A stretch of DNA of 8,820 bases from assembly GCA_021202205.1 (NCBI GenBank), contig JAJQDJ010000124.1, positions 1 to 8,820 of the forward strand. Reading direction: 5' to 3'. The notes under the pieces were generated by a model. It was not told the DNA's origin. It did not search any database and saw only the letters and a program-made list of their open reading frames with translations. This stretch comes from Erysipelotrichaceae bacterium. GTDB lineage: Bacteria; Bacillota_I; Bacilli_A; Erysipelotrichales; Coprobacillaceae. Positions within the stretch are counted from its first letter, which is position 1. Each line of letters starts with the position of its first letter. Of this stretch, positions 7,056 through 8,820 are shown one piece after another. The position numbers and the translations under genes were made by a program.

Positions 7056-8420
7056 CTAATTCTTAAAACTATGAATTGGAGCTGGTATACGGCCACCACG
7101 ATCTATGAATTCATCACATGAAAATTCATTGACTGGCATAATTGGTGCATATCCTAACAATCCGCCAAACTCTACAGTATCACCAACATCTTTACCAATA
7201 ACTGGAATAACACGAACAGCAGTTGTTTTTTGATTAATCATACCAATTGCCATTTCATCTGCTATAATACCAGAAATTGTTTTTTCACTGGTTTTACCAG
7301 GTATAGCAATCATATCTAAACCAACTGAACATACACATGTCATAGCTTCTAATTTTTCCAATGATAAAGATCCTGCTAAAACAGCATCAATCATACCTTG
7401 ATCTTCACTAACTGGAATAAAGGCACCAGATAATCCCCCTACATAAGAAGAAGCCATGACACCACCCTTTTTCACTTGATCATTTAAAATAGCTAAAGCC
7501 GCTGTTGTGCCAGGAGCTCCTACCCTTTCTAAGCCCATTTCCTGCAAACAATCAGCAATACTATCACCCACTGCTGGTGTTGGTGCTAAAGATAAATCTA
7601 TAATACCAAATGGAATATGCAATGTTTCACTAGCTTCTAAAGCAACCAATTGACCCACACGTGTAATCTTGAAAGCTGTTTTTTTAATAATTTCACATAA
7701 TTCTCCAAAATCCTTGCCTTTGGCTTCTTTAATAGCATTTCTTACTACACCAGGGCCGCTAACTCCGACGTTTATAATTGCATCTGCTTCACTTACACCA
7801 TGAAAAGCGCCAGCCATAAATGGATTATCATCAGGAGCATTACAAAAAACAACAAACTTAGCACAACCAATCGAATCTTGATCTGATGTCATTTGAGCAG
7901 TTAATTTGATTGTTTTTCCTATTAGTTTAACAGCATCCATATTCAGACCAGTTTTAGTTGAACCAACATTGACACTACTGCATACAAGTTCAGTTTCTTT
8001 CATTGCAGTAGGAATAGATTCAATCAATAATTTTTCTGCTGGGGTCATACCCTTAGAAACAATAGCACTATAACCACCAATAAAATTAACACCTATTTCA
8101 TGTGCACATTTATCCAAAGTTTTGGCAATTTTGACGAAGTCATCAATAGTCTGACAACTGCTAGCCCCTATTAAACTAATAGGTGTTACAGAAATACGCT
8201 TGTTGACAATTGGAATACCATATTTCTTCTCAATACTTTCTCCTGTTTTAACTAAATCTTTAGCAATTTTTAAAATTTTATTGTAAATATTTTGACACAA
8301 AACATCAACATTTGAATCAATGCAATCTAGCAGACTAATACCAATAGTAATAGTACGCACATCCAGGTTTTCTTGTTCAATCATTTTATTTGTTTGCGCC
8401 ACTTCATAACTATTAATCAT
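7056..8420 (-). CDS. UPF0210 / PFL-like fold family protein
   Basis: A 454-residue protein of the UPF0210 (DUF711) family, very close to the pneumococcal type of known structure, whose fold resembles pyruvate formate-lyase without a clear glycyl radical site. Conserved blocks span the length: VNKRISVTPISLIG (72-85), VCSSVNVGSTKTG (146-158), NPFMAGAFHG (199-208), NVGVSGPGVV (217-226), DLSLAPTPAVGDS (275-287), GGVMASSYVGGLSGAFIPVS (319-338) and the invariant C-terminus RGGRIPAPIHSFKN (441-454). The reaction is unknown. Its AGGAGGGG ribosome site (8426-8433) overlaps the stop codon of the ACT-domain gene upstream, so the two are translationally coupled. This ACT-UPF0210 pair is conserved in many Gram-positive bacteria, and the ACT protein may be its ligand-sensing partner. 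Confidence 0.95.
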   Translation of the reverse strand: MINSYEVAQTNKMIEQENLDVRTITIGISLLDCIDSNVDVLCQNIYNKILKIAKDLVKTGESIEKKYGIPIVNKRISVTPISLIGASSCQTIDDFVKIAKTLDKCAHEIGVNFIGGYSAIVSKGMTPAEKLLIESIPTAMKETELVCSSVNVGSTKTGLNMDAVKLIGKTIKLTAQMTSDQDSIGCAKFVVFCNAPDDNPFMAGAFHGVSEADAIINVGVSGPGVVRNAIKEAKGKDFGELCEIIKKTAFKITRVGQLVALEASETLHIPFGIIDLSLAPTPAVGDSIADCLQEMGLERVGAPGTTAALAILNDQVKKGGVMASSYVGGLSGAFIPVSEDQGMIDAVLAGSLSLEKLEAMTCVCSVGLDMIAIPGKTSEKTISGIIADEMAIGMINQKTTAVRVIPVIGKDVGDTVEFGGLLGYAPIMPVNEFSCDEFIDRGGRIPAPIHSFKN

Positions 8421-8431
8421 TTGGTCCCCTC

Positions 8432-8704
8432 CTAAATTCGATGCATCATATCAAATATTTCTTCATGCTGTAATTTAATTGTCACACCGATTTCTTTACC
8501 TAATAATTCTAACTCATCAGCTACTAAAGAAAATTCTAAAGAAGCATCTTGTACATCTACAATCATCATCATATTAAAATAACCTTGTAAAATTGTTTGT
8601 GATATATCTAAAATATTAATTTTTTTATCAGCTAAATATGTACATACTTTTGCAATAATACCAACTTGATCTTTACCAACAACTGTAATAATAGCTTTTT
8701 CCAT
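8432..8704 (-). CDS. ACT domain-containing protein (UPF0237)
   Basis: A 90-residue stand-alone ACT domain. The ligand-loop signature VVGKDQVGIIAKVCTYLA (residues 8-25; G10, D12, G15) is followed by the second strand KINILDISQTI (28-38) and by YFNMMMIVDV (42-51). ACT domains typically form dimers that bind amino acids or similar small ligands and control a partner protein. With no other domain here, the likely partner is the coupled UPF0210 protein, whose gene begins 11 bases after this stop. The start is supported by an AGGGGGA site (8712-8718) about 7 bases upstream. It is related to glycine-cleavage regulator (GcvR)-type ACT proteins, but no glycine-cleavage genes are present. The ligand is unknown. 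It is the first gene of the minus-strand operon. Confidence 0.93.
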   Translation of the reverse strand: MEKAIITVVGKDQVGIIAKVCTYLADKKINILDISQTILQGYFNMMMIVDVQDASLEFSLVADELELLGKEIGVTIKLQHEEIFDMMHRI

Positions 8705-8731
8705 TTGAACATCCCCCTATATTTTTTTCAT

Positions 8732-8740
8732 ATTATAGCA
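8732..8740 (-). promoter_or_regulatory. Extended -10 promoter of the ACT-UPF0210-DUF815-DUF2156 operon
   Basis: The minus strand reads TGC-TATAAT, a perfect -10 box (8732-8737) with the TG extension, preceded by only a T-rich, non-consensus -35 region (~8755-8760). Transcription would begin near 8725 and leave a leader of about 20 bases. Confidence 0.6.
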
Positions 8741-8776
8741 AAGCTCTTATAAAAATAAAAGAAAAAAAGTGTGGAT

Positions 8777-8810
8777 AGTCAAATTATTTGGTAGTACTAA
8801 AGTCAAATTA
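8777..8810. repeat. 10-base direct repeat with a palindrome between the copies
   Basis: AGTCAAATTA occurs at 8777-8786 and again at 8801-8810, 24 bases apart start to start. The 8-base palindrome TAGTACTA (8792-8799) lies between them. The block is ~40-70 bases upstream of the -10 box of the ACT-gene operon, so it could be an activator or repressor site. AT-rich DNA makes chance repeats of this length possible. The 116 bases from 8705 to 8820 hold no gene I can support. Confidence 0.4.
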
Positions 8811-8820
8811 AATTCATCAT

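Noticed and set aside
8777..8806. TTGACT boxes on the minus strand as -35 elements for the ACT gene
   Set aside because: Neither copy (8777-8782 or 8801-8806) has an acceptable -10 box 16-18 bases downstream; both are too far from TATAAT at 8732-8737.

Overview
The window is AT-rich DNA from a low-GC Gram-positive bacterium. AGGAGG-type ribosome binding sites, tightly packed genes and a xerD-deoB pair of the Bacillus type place it in the Firmicutes. An Erysipelotrichia-like gut lineage (Coprobacillus/Catenibacterium type) fits the protein sequences, but that lineage is an inference. Nothing suggests a phage, plasmid or genomic island: this is compact chromosomal housekeeping DNA.

Left half, plus strand. 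The window opens in the last ~48 codons of a membrane protein (3-149), possibly SpoIIM judging by the Bacillus gene order. A promoter at 174-202 then drives a short operon: xerD (tyrosine recombinase, TTG start), deoB (phosphopentomutase, overlapping xerD by ATGA) and a three-helix membrane protein of 89 residues that starts two bases after the last base of the deoB stop. A hairpin at 2623-2651 lies between the convergent operons and can end transcription from the left, perhaps from both sides.

Right half, minus strand, read from 8820 towards 2657. An extended -10 promoter (8732-8740) precedes an ACT-domain protein (UPF0237) and its usual partner UPF0210 (PFL-like fold). A DUF815 AAA+ ATPase follows, then a DUF2156 (phosphatidylglycerol lysyltransferase C-terminal-like)-GNAT fusion gene. 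These genes are joined by very short gaps or overlaps and look like one transcript. purF comes last, with its own well-formed promoter (4100-4128) that overlaps the stop codon of the gene before it.

The most notable observation is that the DUF2156-GNAT gene is split. Its true N-terminus is a 49-codon frame (5672-5821) with its own Shine-Dalgarno and a TAATG junction to the ATPase gene. It runs out of frame into the 516-codon remainder at an ATGA overlap inside an AT-repeat tract. This is either a frameshift (mutation or sequence error) or a gene expressed as two coupled pieces.

Functionally, xerD serves chromosome dimer resolution, while deoB (ribose-1-P/ribose-5-P) and purF (PRPP to phosphoribosylamine) both touch ribose-phosphate and purine metabolism. 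The ACT/UPF0210/DUF815/DUF2156 cluster has no established pathway. No wholly new system can be demonstrated from the sequence.
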